From: Planctomycetaceae bacterium
GTDB lineage: Bacteria; Planctomycetota; Planctomycetia; Planctomycetales; Planctomycetaceae
Assembly: GCA_002722955.1 (NCBI GenBank)
Contig: PBMZ01000183.1
Coordinates: 59,793 to 123,792, forward strand
Length of the DNA stretch: 64,000 nucleotides
Direction: 5' to 3'
Shown here: positions 56,875 through 64,000 of the stretch, piece after piece
Numbering within the stretch: the stretch's first letter is position 1
How the letters are laid out: every line of letters starts with the position of its first letter
Made by a program: the position numbers and the translations under genes
The notes under the pieces: model-generated
Database searches by the model: none
Told to the model about the DNA's origin: nothing
Seen by the model: only the letters and a program-made list of their open reading frames with translations

Positions 56875-58041
56875 CTATAGTTTGCCGCCGTGGCTCGTGA
56901 GGAAATCGACAACCCTTTGCTTTTCGCTTTGCTGAGCGTAGAACAATGGCGTCTTGCCGAGTTCATCGCGCGCATTAATCTCAGCACCCGCCTCGAGCAG
57001 CATAGCAATCACCTTTGTGCCAACATTGCGATCGGCGGCGGCGTGCAATGCCGTTCGACCATCATCGATGCGCTGATGGATGTCCGCGCCACGCGAAAGC
57101 AACCATTTGGTCGCTTGGACGTCCTCATGACGAGCTTGCCCATAGAGTTGATTCAAACCATCGACGTAGTTGCCGTTAATCTTTGTGCCGTGTTCAAGCA
57201 TCAAGTCGGCGATGCGGCAAAACTCGTCATCATGACGTTTCACTGATCGCAACACGGTGTACATCAATCGGTCGTTGGTGTTGTCGGCGCCTCTTTCCAA
57301 CAACAATTGGGCCAGATCGTCGTTACCGCCGTGAGAAGCGGCCAAGCAGAACGCACTTCCGAACAGTACGTCGTCATATTCGGCGTCGATGTCAGCACCA
57401 GCGTCGATCAACAAAGTCGCGACTTGGACCAGCTTTGGTTTGAGCGATGCATCGCCTCGCCAAAGACGCGAACCGCCACAATGATGTAAGGCCGTCTTGC
57501 CGACTCCATCTGTCGCGACTGCGTTCTTCTGATTTCGTTTTAGTCGACTTCGAACACCGGCAACATCGCCAAACGCCGCTGCAGAATAGATATCCGTCTT
57601 CGCACCGTGCTTCTTCAGCACCTCAACAAAACTGCCAACGCCAACGCTTGCAGCAAGACACAGCAGCGACCCGTAAGCAAAGCAAGCATTCGGATTGGCT
57701 CCCTTCGAAAGAAAGAAGTTGCACACTTTGACTTGCGAGGGCTCCTTCTTCGGCCCGTGAGCCTGCATCGTCCAAAAGATCAATGCCTCCAAAGGAGCGT
57801 CCGGAACACGACGATAGAGCTTCTTGACGTTGGCCAAGTCACCTTTCTTAGCCGCCGCAATCAATAGGCGTCCGGCAGATTCCTCGGGCTTCTCCTTCTT
57901 CCGCCGAGTATTCGCCCGCCGAGCCGCATTCACGCAAGCTGCACAACGCGGATTAATCCCATACGGCGCCTTCGAACTGGCATTAAAGTGAGACGTCGGC
58001 TTCGTCTCGCCGCACTTCCGACATTTCTTTGTATCGTCCAT
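56875..58041 (-). CDS. Ankyrin-repeat protein with N-terminal zinc finger
   Basis: The 388-residue protein starts with a four-cysteine finger (CRKCGETKPTSHF then CAACVNAARR), as seen next to HNH domains, followed by a basic linker. At least eight ankyrin repeats follow (for example GRTALHAAADRNVGTKVIAML and DELGKTPLFYAQQSEKQRVV). No signal peptide. Probably an intracellular binding protein. ATG 58041 is chosen because ACGATGG-type upstream text gives only seven extra residues. Confidence 0.85.
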   Translation of the reverse strand: MDDTKKCRKCGETKPTSHFNASSKAPYGINPRCAACVNAARRANTRRKKEKPEESAGRLLIAAAKKGDLANVKKLYRRVPDAPLEALIFWTMQAHGPKKEPSQVKVCNFFLSKGANPNACFAYGSLLCLAASVGVGSFVEVLKKHGAKTDIYSAAAFGDVAGVRSRLKRNQKNAVATDGVGKTALHHCGGSRLWRGDASLKPKLVQVATLLIDAGADIDAEYDDVLFGSAFCLAASHGGNDDLAQLLLERGADNTNDRLMYTVLRSVKRHDDEFCRIADLMLEHGTKINGNYVDGLNQLYGQARHEDVQATKWLLSRGADIHQRIDDGRTALHAAADRNVGTKVIAMLLEAGAEINARDELGKTPLFYAQQSEKQRVVDFLTSHGGKL

Positions 58042-58101
58042 GGTCCGAGTATGAGGAGCCAAGATCGAAATGTCGACAGACGCTTTATCAGCGGTTCAAA
58101 G

Positions 58102-59643
58102 TCAGCTCTCTTGACCGTTGTCGTTTGTTTTCGAGTTGGCGATCGCTTTGTTTAACGCCTTCAAGTACGCCTGCGCACTGGCTTCGACGATGTCGGTGCT
58201 GACGCTCTTGCCGTGATAGATTTGGCCATTGGCCGTAACGCTGACTAAGACTTCTCCTTGAGCATCCTTGCCGCTGGAAACGCTGCGGACTTGGTAATCC
58301 TCGAGTCTCGCTGTGATGCCGGTGACTCGCTCGATGGCTCGGAAGATTGCATCGACGGGGCCATCGCCGGTGGCGGCGTCGCAGATGACTTCTTCTTCGT
58401 CTTTGGCTTTCAATTTAACGGTCGCCGTTGGCATCGTTGTGCCAGCGATGGCTTGGAAGCGGATCAGCTCCCATTTCTCTAACGCATCGCCCATACGGTT
58501 TTCGATCAAGGCGACAATGTCCGCGTCGTAGACTTCCTTCTTCTTGTCAGCTAAAGCAATGAAGTCATCAAAGACGCGTTGAAAGGTCTCGTCGTCCAAC
58601 TCATAGCCCAGCGAGGTGACACGGTCGCGAAACGCGTGACGACCGCTGTGCTTGCCCAGTACCAAATTCGTACCGACGTAGCCCACGTCATTGGGCCGCA
58701 TGATTTCGTAAGTGGTTCGCTCTTGCAAAATCCCGTGCTGATGAATGCCGGCTTCGTGAGCGAACGCGTTTTGGCCGACGATGGCTTTGTTGCGTTGCAC
58801 GATCATGCCAGCGATGCCTGAGACCAAACGGCTGGTGGGAAACAGCTTGGACGTGTTGATGTTCACGTCGCAGCCGTAGTGATCGGTGCGAGTCTTCAGG
58901 GCCATCACGATTTCTTCTAATGCCGCGTTGCCCGCTCGCTCTCCCAGGCCGTTAATGGTGCACTCGACTTGGCGAGCACCGGCTTCGATGGCGGCCAAAC
59001 TATTGGCGACGGCCAAGCCCAAATCGTTGTGGCAGTGCGTACTGATGACGGCTTTGTCGATGTTGGGAACGTTTTCTTTCAGATAGCTAATAACGTGACG
59101 AAAATGAGACGGCGTCGCGTAACCGACCGTGTCGGGAATGTTGACCGTCGTGGCACCGGCATCGATGGTTTTCTCGATGACTTCGCACAAGAAATCTAAC
59201 TCAGTGCGGGCCGCATCTTCGGGAGAGAATTCAATGTTGGAACAATAGTCGACCGCTCGCTTGACCATTTCGATGGCCGTGTTGACGATCTCGTCCTTAT
59301 CCATCTTCAGTTTGAATTCGCGATGGATGGAACTTGTGGCCAAGAAAACATGGATGCGTTTGTTTTCGGCATCCACCAAGGCATCTCGAGCTCGATCGAT
59401 GTCCTCTTTGCGACAACGTGCCAAGCCGCAGATCGTGGTTCGGTCGCCGAATTCTCGCGAGATCGCTTGGACGGCCTCGAAGTCTCCGGGCGAGGCGATG
59501 GGGAAGCCGGCCTCAATCACATCGACGCCCAATTCGACAAGCGCCTTGGCAACGTCCAGCTTTTCGGGTTTCGTCATACTGCAACCCGGCGACTGCTCGC
59601 CATCACGCAAAGTCGTATCGAAAATAGTGATTGTGTCGGACAT
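58102..59643 (-). CDS. leuA: 2-isopropylmalate synthase
   Basis: The 513-residue enzyme makes the first leucine-specific intermediate from acetyl-CoA and 2-oxoisovalerate. It has [13 protein letters not shown] (metal Asp, Arg), the HxH metal site [11 protein letters not shown], and [15 protein letters not shown]-terminal leucine-binding regulatory domain follows (about 390-500). It is preceded by a leucine-rich leader peptide and an intrinsic terminator, so it is probably attenuated. Confidence 0.95.
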   Translation of the reverse strand: MSDTITIFDTTLRDGEQSPGCSMTKPEKLDVAKALVELGVDVIEAGFPIASPGDFEAVQAISREFGDRTTICGLARCRKEDIDRARDALVDAENKRIHVFLATSSIHREFKLKMDKDEIVNTAIEMVKRAVDYCSNIEFSPEDAARTELDFLCEVIEKTIDAGATTVNIPDTVGYATPSHFRHVISYLKENVPNIDKAVISTHCHNDLGLAVANSLAAIEAGARQVECTINGLGERAGNAALEEIVMALKTRTDHYGCDVNINTSKLFPTSRLVSGIAGMIVQRNKAIVGQNAFAHEAGIHQHGILQERTTYEIMRPNDVGYVGTNLVLGKHSGRHAFRDRVTSLGYELDDETFQRVFDDFIALADKKKEVYDADIVALIENRMGDALEKWELIRFQAIAGTTMPTATVKLKAKDEEEVICDAATGDGPVDAIFRAIERVTGITARLEDYQVRSVSSGKDAQGEVLVSVTANGQIYHGKSVSTDIVEASAQAYLKALNKAIANSKTNDNGQES

Positions 59644-59681
59644 GGCCGATTCTCCCGAGTGGTGTGGCTTGTAACATTGCC

Positions 59682-59722
59682 AAAAAAAGAAACCCTGAGA
59701 CTTTTTCAGGTCTCAGGGTTTC
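59682..59722 (-). terminator. Leu attenuator: intrinsic terminator upstream of leuA
   Basis: On the minus strand, GAAACCCTGAGA pairs with TCTCAGGGTTTC (59711-59722 with 59689-59700), followed by seven T. It lies 39 bases before the leuA start and just after the leader peptide. Confidence 0.85.
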
Positions 59723-59753
59723 CCAATGTTTGTTGCAATCGTATGGATAAAAC

Positions 59754-59816
59754 CTAAGACCTCCCGCTTTCAAGCAGGCTAAGAAGGTTTAGGTTAAGTA
59801 GATCCAGAGATTGCAT
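59754..59816 (-). CDS. leuL: Leucine-rich leader peptide of leuA
   Basis: A 20-residue reading frame starts at 59816 and has eight Leu residues, in blocks Leu-Leu, Leu-Leu and Leu-Leu. AAGGA precedes its ATG at ribosome-binding distance. Ribosome stalling on scarce leucyl-tRNA would control the terminator downstream. AACCTAA (Leu codons) and TTAGGTT near the leader stop are complementary, which can form the alternative pairing. Confidence 0.8.
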   Translation of the reverse strand: MQSLDLLNLNLLSLLESGRS

Positions 59817-59846
59817 GATGTATCCTTCAAATGCTTCGAATAGTCT

Positions 59847-59875
59847 AATCTATCTGGCCAACAATGCCGGGTCAA
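59847..59875 (-). promoter_or_regulatory. Candidate leuA leader promoter
   Basis: On the minus strand TTGACC (59870-59875) and TAGATT (59847-59852) stand 17 bases apart, a sigma70-like pair. The transcript would start about 24 bases before the leader ATG. Confidence 0.55.
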
Positions 59876-60089
59876 CCCGATGACTCTACGGACGCAAGAA
59901 TTCAATCAAGGTTCGCCCCGATAAACGCTACCGACCAGTTTTGCTAGTCGTTCAGCTTGTGAAAGAAGCCCGCTTTTCGAAAAAGCCAGGCTTCGAGTCA
60001 TCAAACAAAGCACCAAGCAACTTTGTTGGGCATATAATTTCGAGGTCTCGTCTCGACACCTCACCTCAAGTAAACGCAAGAAACAAATC

Positions 60090-61601
60090 GTGAACGACGA
60101 AACTCTGGACCCTCAGGAGAACCGCATTGACGAGGACATCTTTGATGTTCCCTCGATGCCTGCCGACGTTGCTGAAGAGCCGGCAGAACCTGAGACACAG
60201 CGGCGTGGACTTTCGTTCGTTGCTTGGTTCGTGATCATCTTGGTGGCCGGAACCGTCGTCTTTCTACAACACGGTACGGCGCCACCGAAACAAGAAAAGG
60301 CCGAAGGCGAGCAAACTCAGGAATCGTTACAGCTCTATATGATGGAGCTGCAGGGCAAGTACTTGGTCGGCGTCGCTCAACTGGACGAGAATCAAAAGAA
60401 GACCCTCTATCAATCCGCCGGACCAATGAATTCCGGCCCTGTCGTCAATCGTCTGCGATTCGTCGTGCTGGCCGGAGAGCTAATGGGTCCCAAGGAGTCG
60501 CTGACTCAATTGGCGACCTTGCAAGACAAACTCAAGAAATCGAAACGCGAGGTTGGTGAGATTCAACAACAGCTCGCCGTCTTGTACCGCGATTATGACA
60601 AGGGCAAGTGGACAGCTCCGTCACTGGATCAAGAACAAAAGAACCAACTGATCGCCGAGTTAGGTTGGTATGGCCGATTGGCACTCACGCCGAAACAAGC
60701 CAAGCTCCCCGAACGAGATTCGGTCATCGATGCTACAAAGTGGACCGTTGTCACATTCATCGGCATTACGTTGGCCGCGTTAGTCGTTGGGTTTAGCGGC
60801 TTTTCGGCGCTGGTTATTTTCGGCGTCTGTCTGTTTCGCGGAAGAATTCAGTTTCAATTCATTAACCAAACAAACGTTGGCGGAATCTATGCGGAAACTT
60901 TCGCGGTTTGGATGGTGTTGTTCCTGGGCCTAAGCGTCATCGCGTCGCTTGCTGGTTGGAACGAAGGTGCCTTGATCTTGATGGCTGGAGTCTTTCTGTT
61001 GAGCTTGTTTGCCTTCGCGTGGCCCATCGCGCGCGGGATCAGTTGGGCTCAGGTCCGAAAAGACATCGGTTGGACGATGGGCAAGAATCCGTTGATTGAA
61101 GTTGCTTGTGGCATTGCAACCTATGTGTCAACGTTGCCTGTGTTAGTCTTGTCCACCTTCGTGACCATTTTCCTAGCCGGACTTCAATCGGCAATCGTGG
61201 GTGGACCAACGGACGAGTTCGAGGCAGCTGGACTTCCCGCTCACCCAATCGTTCATCGCATTGCGGACGCGGGCTGGGATCTCAAACTGCAAATCATGCT
61301 ACTCGCTTGCGTGGCTGCACCGATCGTCGAGGAAACCATGTTTCGAGGCGTGCTCTATCGTCATCTGCGCGATGCCTCAAGAAAAATGAGATTGTCCGCC
61401 AGCATCATCTTTAGCATTGTGATCAACGCCTTTGTGTTCGCGGTCATTCATCCTCAAAGCCTTGTTGCTGTACCCGCGCTGATGACGTTGGCTGCTGGCT
61501 TTACGATTGCTCGAGAGTGGAGAAGCTCGCTGATTGCCTCAATGGTTGCCCACGGCATGAACAACGGTGTCGTGATGTTGATGCTGTTTACACTGCTTTG
61601 A
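60090..61601 (+). CDS. CPBP-family intramembrane metalloprotease
   Basis: The 503-residue protein has an acidic N-terminus, one membrane segment near residues 45-60, an extracytoplasmic region with coiled coil, and then several membrane helices. The CPBP/Abi motifs EETMFRG (EExxxR), FAVIHPQ (FxxxH) and VAHGMNNG are present. These glutamate-type proteases (Rce1-like) act inside the membrane. GTG 60090 is the start in frame. Confidence 0.88.
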   Translation: MNDETLDPQENRIDEDIFDVPSMPADVAEEPAEPETQRRGLSFVAWFVIILVAGTVVFLQHGTAPPKQEKAEGEQTQESLQLYMMELQGKYLVGVAQLDENQKKTLYQSAGPMNSGPVVNRLRFVVLAGELMGPKESLTQLATLQDKLKKSKREVGEIQQQLAVLYRDYDKGKWTAPSLDQEQKNQLIAELGWYGRLALTPKQAKLPERDSVIDATKWTVVTFIGITLAALVVGFSGFSALVIFGVCLFRGRIQFQFINQTNVGGIYAETFAVWMVLFLGLSVIASLAGWNEGALILMAGVFLLSLFAFAWPIARGISWAQVRKDIGWTMGKNPLIEVACGIATYVSTLPVLVLSTFVTIFLAGLQSAIVGGPTDEFEAAGLPAHPIVHRIADAGWDLKLQIMLLACVAAPIVEETMFRGVLYRHLRDASRKMRLSASIIFSIVINAFVFAVIHPQSLVAVPALMTLAAGFTIAREWRSSLIASMVAHGMNNGVVMLMLFTLL

Positions 61602-61625
61602 AGTGAAGTATCACATCATTGTGGC

Positions 61626-61746
61626 GTAGCGAAAGTCGCCAAGACTTTCGACGGCGGATGACATAGCTCTTAGTTGGAGTTCAGGCTTTAGCCGCTAAAT
61701 AACGTCGTCGTCCCTCTCGAGAGCGCCTAAAGGCTGGACTCCAACT
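61626..61746. repeat. Two hairpin repeats between convergent genes
   Basis: 61626-61650 is identical over 25 bases to 37317-37341. 61672-61691 (AGTTGGAGTTCAGGCTTTAG) and 61727-61746 form an inverted pair with one or two mismatches. Together they may end the CPBP and selD transcripts. Confidence 0.75.
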
Positions 61747-61763
61747 GTGCGAATGAAAGTTGC

Positions 61764-64000
61764 TCAATCGACCCGCAGCATCGGTTCATCCATGCCAGAT
61801 TCTGCCGCTGACTCGATTTGTCCGATGACTTTGGCGCTGGGGTTATCCTCGCGAAGTTGAGAGACTAACGCTTCGGACTTTTCCTTTGCGATCGCGATCA
61901 GCAGTCCACCGGATGTCTGTGGATCGAAGAGTGCTTGGAACTCGGCGCGTTCTTTCAGTTTGCTGGGTGATTCGATGCGCGATTCGACTTCTCGATTGGC
62001 TGGTGCAAGCGTGCTCTCGTGTCCCTTGTCGGCTAACTCAGAAAAACCGCTCAGCAGAGGCAATTGGGCAAGTTCCAGCGATGCCGACATGTTGCTGGCA
62101 TCGAGCATCTCGAACAGGTGCCCGGCTAAGCCGAAGCCCGTGACATCGGTGATCGCCGTCGAGTGAAACTCCCGCGCGATCTGGGCAGCGCGCTGATTCG
62201 AGATCAGCATTGATGCGAGCATCTCGTCCATCCATTCGGCTCGACAATCACCGTGGCCATGACCAACCAATAATGCGCCAGTGCCAACCGACTTGGTCAG
62301 AATCAATTGATCGCCTGGTTGCAGCCCACTCTTCGTTGTCGGTTCTTTGCCGTCGAGCGAACCGAGGACGTTGAAGCCGATCGTAAGATCACTTCCTTCG
62401 GTCGTATGACCGCCGAGCAAGTCAGCATCGGCGATATTCAATTCCTTGAGGGCTCCGGCCAATAACTGAAACAACAATTCCGCCTGCTGGCGAGACGGTC
62501 CGCGCGGCAACACCGCCATCGTCAAGGCACCGATGGGCTTGGCTCCCATGGCCCAGACATCGCTGAGTGCGTTCAACATGGCGACTCGGCCAACAATATA
62601 CGGGTCGTCGATAAACGCTTGAAAGAAGTCGATGGTCACGACATCAGCGATGGCCTTTGTTGGATCCAGCAACGCGGCATCATCGGGTTCGTCGAGGCCT
62701 TGTCGAGCGAACCGGCTAGCCGGAATGTCGAGTCGCTCGAGGGCTTGCGCGAGGACACTTGCTCCGACTTTGCCGCCGCATCCTCGGCAGCGCATTTCCA
62801 ATGTTTGTGCGGTTTCTGTCACGACGGGAGTCATTGGTGTCGGCGTGTAGGTCTGGTACATCCGCATGAACTTGCGGTCCAGATAATCTTTCCAGTGCCA
62901 TGCCCAACGGCCCGAGAAGCCTGTTCCCTTGTAATCCGCGATCGCTCGCCCGTCACCAGTCGCCAGAAGTGATAAGAACCCAGCTTGTGGGTCGTACTGG
63001 ACTAACTCGCGGCCTTCCAGTGAGCGGCAGATGTTGTCCCACAGAAAGGGACCTTCGCGGACTGCGTACACGCCCGACTTGCGGACGGGGTGATCGACCA
63101 GCGTTGCCGTGTCGCCGACAACGAAAACTGGGAAGTCGTCGACTGTGCGAAGCGTTTGCCTGACGGCGAGGAATCCGTCATCGGATTTCGTCAGTTGATA
63201 ACCTTCCAACTCGGGCGGCGGCGCTGCCGAAGCTGCCCAGATCACGATGTCGGCCGCTTGCGACTTGCCACTGCTGAAAACAAGTTTGTCTTCTTCGAAT
63301 TGTTCTACTGATTCGCCGAACAAAGTCTCGATGCCGCGTCGTTCAAACTCGCGCCGTACCAACGCGACGGCTTTGGAGCTGTAACCTTTTAAGACGTCGG
63401 CTCCTCGATCCAGCAACATCACCGAAGCCCGCCGCTTGTGGGTTTCGAGGTAACCTTGAAGGCACATCGAGATCTCGCAGCCAGCGGCGCCAGCGCCCAC
63501 AACAACGATTTTCAGTTCATCCGACTTCGCAGCACTGAGTGACTCAAGGCGATTTTCGAGACGGCTCAAGAATGTCGCCATCGGCTTGATACTGAGGACG
63601 TTGTCGGAGTTTGCCCACAGTTCTCGCTGAGCCGGCACGGAGCCGATGCCAACTGAAGCGATATCGAAGCGAATGGGCGGTCGATCCGCAAAGTGAATCT
63701 CGCGAGCTTCCGGGGCCAGCCCCGCGGCGGAATCGATGATCACCCGCACGTCCGACCCTGCGGTGAATCGAAACAGATCGATTTCCATTTCGTGTGGTTG
63801 ATACAAGCCCGCCAGTGTGCCCGGCAGCATGCCGCTGTAAGTGGCTCGGCTAAATGGTGAGACCAACGTCAACTTCACGTTGGCGGGCGCGTGCATTTTC
63901 CACATACGAACGATGTGCATGTTCGTATGCCCGGCGCCGATCAAGACGACATTGCGAGTAAATTCGCAGAGTGTGAACGTCCAGAATGGTTGGCTCAGTA
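61764..64000 (-). CDS. selD: Selenide, water dikinase fused to an N-terminal NAD(P)H oxidoreductase domain
   Basis: The C-terminal half is SelD, which makes selenophosphate from selenide and ATP. It has the catalytic cysteine and lysine in CRGCGGKV, then FFQAFIDDPYIVGRVAMLNALSDVWAMG and DPQTSGGLLIA. The N-terminal half is a flavin oxidoreductase (IGAGHTNMHIVRMW, VVVGAGAAGCEIS, FVVGDTATL). The fusion is known in many bacteria. The 5' end is open to the window edge, so the start is outside or uncertain (TTG 63944 is the only candidate in view). Confidence 0.9.
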   Translation of the reverse strand, partial: LSQPFWTFTLCEFTRNVVLIGAGHTNMHIVRMWKMHAPANVKLTLVSPFSRATYSGMLPGTLAGLYQPHEMEIDLFRFTAGSDVRVIIDSAAGLAPEAREIHFADRPPIRFDIASVGIGSVPAQRELWANSDNVLSIKPMATFLSRLENRLESLSAAKSDELKIVVVGAGAAGCEISMCLQGYLETHKRRASVMLLDRGADVLKGYSSKAVALVRREFERRGIETLFGESVEQFEEDKLVFSSGKSQAADIVIWAASAAPPPELEGYQLTKSDDGFLAVRQTLRTVDDFPVFVVGDTATLVDHPVRKSGVYAVREGPFLWDNICRSLEGRELVQYDPQAGFLSLLATGDGRAIADYKGTGFSGRWAWHWKDYLDRKFMRMYQTYTPTPMTPVVTETAQTLEMRCRGCGGKVGASVLAQALERLDIPASRFARQGLDEPDDAALLDPTKAIADVVTIDFFQAFIDDPYIVGRVAMLNALSDVWAMGAKPIGALTMAVLPRGPSRQQAELLFQLLAGALKELNIADADLLGGHTTEGSDLTIGFNVLGSLDGKEPTTKSGLQPGDQLILTKSVGTGALLVGHGHGDCRAEWMDEMLASMLISNQRAAQIAREFHSTAITDVTGFGLAGHLFEMLDASNMSASLELAQLPLLSGFSELADKGHESTLAPANREVESRIESPSKLKERAEFQALFDPQTSGGLLIAIAKEKSEALVSQLREDNPSAKVIGQIESAAESGMDEPMLRVD

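Overview
The window comes from a planctomycete chromosome, probably Pirellulales (Rhodopirellula/Pirellula-like). This is inferred from three sets of planctomycete-type multidomain cytochrome plus Tat-exported partner genes (DUF1587/1592/1588/1585 with DUF1552; PSCyt1-DUF1549-DUF1553 with DUF1501, twice), a sulfatase, creatininase- and aminoacylase-like hydrolases, a PQQ-type propeller and many imperfect palindromic repeats between genes. No rRNA, tRNA, CRISPR array, prophage or intact insertion sequence was recognised. Both window edges cut genes (an M48 protease on the left, a SelD fusion on the right).

Layout. 1-9300: M48 lipoprotein, the TIGR03546/TIGR03545 pair, a Tat-exported fused ethanolamine ammonia-lyase (EutB-EutC), creatininase-like and amidohydrolase genes, and a zinc-ribbon membrane protein. 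9300-18650: a secreted protein whose start lies inside a long palindrome, then a DUF1592-type cytochrome, DUF1552, a MetE-like methyltransferase, Ldh and DapA-like enzymes, and a small CMD-family protein. 18770-21312: a decayed TPR (probably kinase-TPR) gene. 21346-28162: a DUF4198-like protein, a 1046-residue TPR protein, and a prenyltransferase-fold c-type cytochrome. 28270-35628: second cytochrome/DUF1501 pair, a W-rich tandem-repeat protein with a histone-H1-like tail, and an N-acyl-D-amino-acid deacylase. 36116-42863: an unknown two-gene unit with a frameshift, a Xer recombinase, a phosphodiesterase, a PafA/Dop-family ligase with an inserted membrane segment preceded by a 50-residue Pup-like protein, and GreA. 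42955-47112: Gfo/Idh/MocA oxidoreductase, a four-helix-bundle pseudogene between inverted repeats, a TIM-barrel isomerase, and ArgC. 47233-54286: a deletion-scarred DUF4062 gene, truncated sulfatase and DinB genes, and the third DUF1501/cytochrome pair. 54445-64000: Uma2 nuclease, propeller, ankyrin protein, LeuA with a leucine-rich attenuator leader, CPBP protease, and SelD fused to a flavin oxidoreductase.

The most interesting item is at 40221-42254. A PafA-like ligase carries an extra hydrophobic insertion of about 115 residues. Just upstream on the same strand is an unlisted 50-codon gene whose product ends in His-Gly-Gly-Glu, as a ready-to-conjugate Pup would. Together they look like a compact, possibly membrane-attached, pupylation-like module. 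Other notable items are the exported EutBC fusion, the leu attenuator, the four-helix-bundle element in inverted GGAAACCGG repeats, and the W-rich repeat protein.
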